Of a DNA stretch of 64,000 bases, positions 62,549-64,000 are shown one piece after another. The notes beneath the pieces are model-generated. The model made no database searches. It worked only from the letters and a program-made list of their open reading frames with translations, and was not told where the DNA came from. Source of the DNA: Gymnogyps californianus. Taxonomy: Eukaryota > Chordata > Aves > Accipitriformes > Cathartidae. Position numbers and translations under genes: made by a program. Location of the stretch: the NCBI RefSeq assembly GCF_018139145.2, contig NC_059478.1, positions 2,356,001-2,420,000 of the forward strand, written 5' to 3'. Positions within the stretch are counted from its first letter, which is position 1. Every line of letters starts with the position of its first letter.

Positions 62549-64000
62549 AAAGGCATGAGTTGTGCAAACTACCTTCTGGAGATTCCGGCAAGGCCAGACC
62601 ACATCTCAAGCCTGTTTTGCATTGCCTGGGCAGAGGGGATGGCACGGGAGTGCTGGGGTCTCCTACCCTGGGCTGGAAAACCCAAGCAAGGGAAACCTTG
62701 GTGTGGACGCACGACTGCAGGCAGCTGAATGTAGGTTGCCCAAGGTTTCAGGAAGCTTTTGCAGTCTGTGGTGAGCTGTGGGCTAGCTAATGATAAAGCA
62801 AATTGGTTTAGAACTTTATGATAATACATACCACCAGACTATGTTGTAGACACACCCTCAATTTCATTTGATGCCTAAATGACATTTACATGAATGAAAG
62901 CTACTTTATGACTAATATTTCTGGGCCACACCTAGCTAAATGATTACTGCAAGTAGTGTTGGTCATCTTGCAAATGCAGTGACTGCATTTTACTCACTTT
63001 ACTGTGGGCAATTCTACGTATGGTTACGTTTGATGAGTCTATTTTTTTCCGGAAGGAATAAATGAGATATTTCTGGTTGCATCCCCTCCTAAGCGGATGC
63101 CAGCAAACAGTGAGGCTGAAACAATGATGTCTCAGATTCAAAATTTCAGCTACAAGCCACAGCTATTTCACTTTACAAAAGTACCCCTGGACAGACTGAA
63201 TCCAGTTCCTGTTGGTACTGCTCACCCATCTCCCAAGGGCCACATGTGAATCATCCGTTTCCTAAAGACTAGTACGAAAAGAAGGTTGGAGGCTGATTGA
63301 TCTTCTAGAGAGGGAGCTTAGAAAACACAGGTTGTCACCCAAGTTTTTCCAATATATCCCATCTCTTCATCTGCCTAATATGCCCAGGAAAAAGAGATAC
63401 CTTCTGCTGTGCATTTCCAGCACAACAGAAAACCTGTACTTACCAGAGCAATGCAAATAAACAGAATTCTTAAAAGTGTGTTTTAACTTTTTAAGATGTC
63501 CAGCAAGATAAAAAGAGCCAAATATCCCAACAACTTAAATCATCATTTGTCTTCTGGAATAACTTGCAGTAGTTTTCCACAAGCAAGTCTGTAAAATTAT
63601 CTCTAATCTCTTTTTTTAGGAGCTGCTCTTTTCCACCTGCTTCCATTTTAATGTGTCCTCAATATCAGTTATTTTTACTTCAGCTCTAAGAGGCAAATAA
63701 CTAGGATGAACAATAGCTCTTCCCTTCACAAACAAAAATATGATATTGCTAGTGGAAGAAAACATAGAAAATTGCCATAGAAATAAAGTCTCAGCAAGTG
63801 TTTTCATTTGTCAAATTTGCTCAGCAAGAAGGTCCTCAGTAAAGAAAATACAATCCATAAACCCAGCATCAATTATCGCAGAGTGTAGGCACTAGGCTGC
63901 ATTTGTTCTTAATTTTTGCGTATTGGAAAATGATGATTACACCACACTCAATCAACGGGGAAGCAGCGAATTCGTAGAAACGGCAAGAATCCCCATCTCT
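62549..64000. other. Gene-free block after the solo LTR
   Basis: About 62580-62780 is somewhat GC-richer and holds overlapping open frames of up to 98 codons on both strands, none recognisable. The rest is AT-rich without identified elements. The tract TCTCTTTTTTTAG at 63607-63619 resembles a splice acceptor, but no exon can be supported. Confidence 0.5.

Noticed and set aside
1..64000. Bacterial-type systems (operons, CRISPR, tRNA or rRNA genes)
   Set aside because: The sequence is vertebrate nuclear DNA. There are no regularly spaced repeat-spacer arrays, no tRNA B-box pattern and no rRNA-like stretch that I could see.

Overview
The window looks like noncoding nuclear DNA from a bird, most probably a member of Neoaves. 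The evidence is several CR1 LINE fragments with the avian-type 3' end, plus a 1.1-kb solo LTR (61412-62548) whose sequence I recognise as a class II (ERVK-like) endogenous retrovirus LTR family common in neoavian genomes. Base composition is AT-leaning with few CpGs. No reading frame reads as a conserved protein, and the longest open frames are short, overlapping on both strands, or lie inside repeats. I therefore read the window as part of a gene desert or of one or more long introns. The sequence alone cannot say which gene it belongs to.

Layout. 1-3.1 kb: plain AT-rich DNA. 3.17-3.8 kb: a very old CR1 on the minus strand. 3.8-10.1 kb: non-repetitive DNA with a modest CpG-containing patch near 4.7-5.1 kb and a homeodomain-motif-rich patch near 6.4 kb. 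10.08-10.72 kb: a long CR1 fragment on the minus strand. 11.69-11.83 kb: a CR1 3' tail on the plus strand. 19.454-19.855 and 24.131-24.532 kb: two direct copies of one 402-bp unit that differ by five transitions only, the most striking structure in the window. 24.5-43 kb: mostly unique DNA with low-complexity tracts, a paired T-box/TTAATTAA motif block at 31.8 kb, a purine-skewed stretch at 33.8-34.4 kb, an exon-like stretch at 34.57-34.67 kb and a MIR-like SINE relic at 40.0 kb. 43.10-43.65 kb: a probable unclassified LTR or other interspersed repeat. 45.2-45.4 kb: a CR1 reverse-transcriptase fragment, followed by a GC-richer block of unknown origin to 46.27 kb. 46.3-61.4 kb: unique AT-rich DNA with microsatellites and one MIR-like relic at 49.5 kb. 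61.01 kb: a perfect 24-bp palindrome. 61.4-62.55 kb: the solo LTR with an internal minisatellite. 62.55-64 kb: plain DNA.

No gene set works together here. What the window contains is repeat history (old CR1 and MIR relics, younger CR1 tails, ERV LTRs) and possible regulatory DNA, the latter inferred from motifs only. I found no convincing rRNA, tRNA, CRISPR array or protein-coding gene, and nothing I can honestly call a new biological system. The 402-bp twin repeat, the 43.1-kb LTR-like unit and the 45.4-46.3 kb block are the best places to look for something undescribed.
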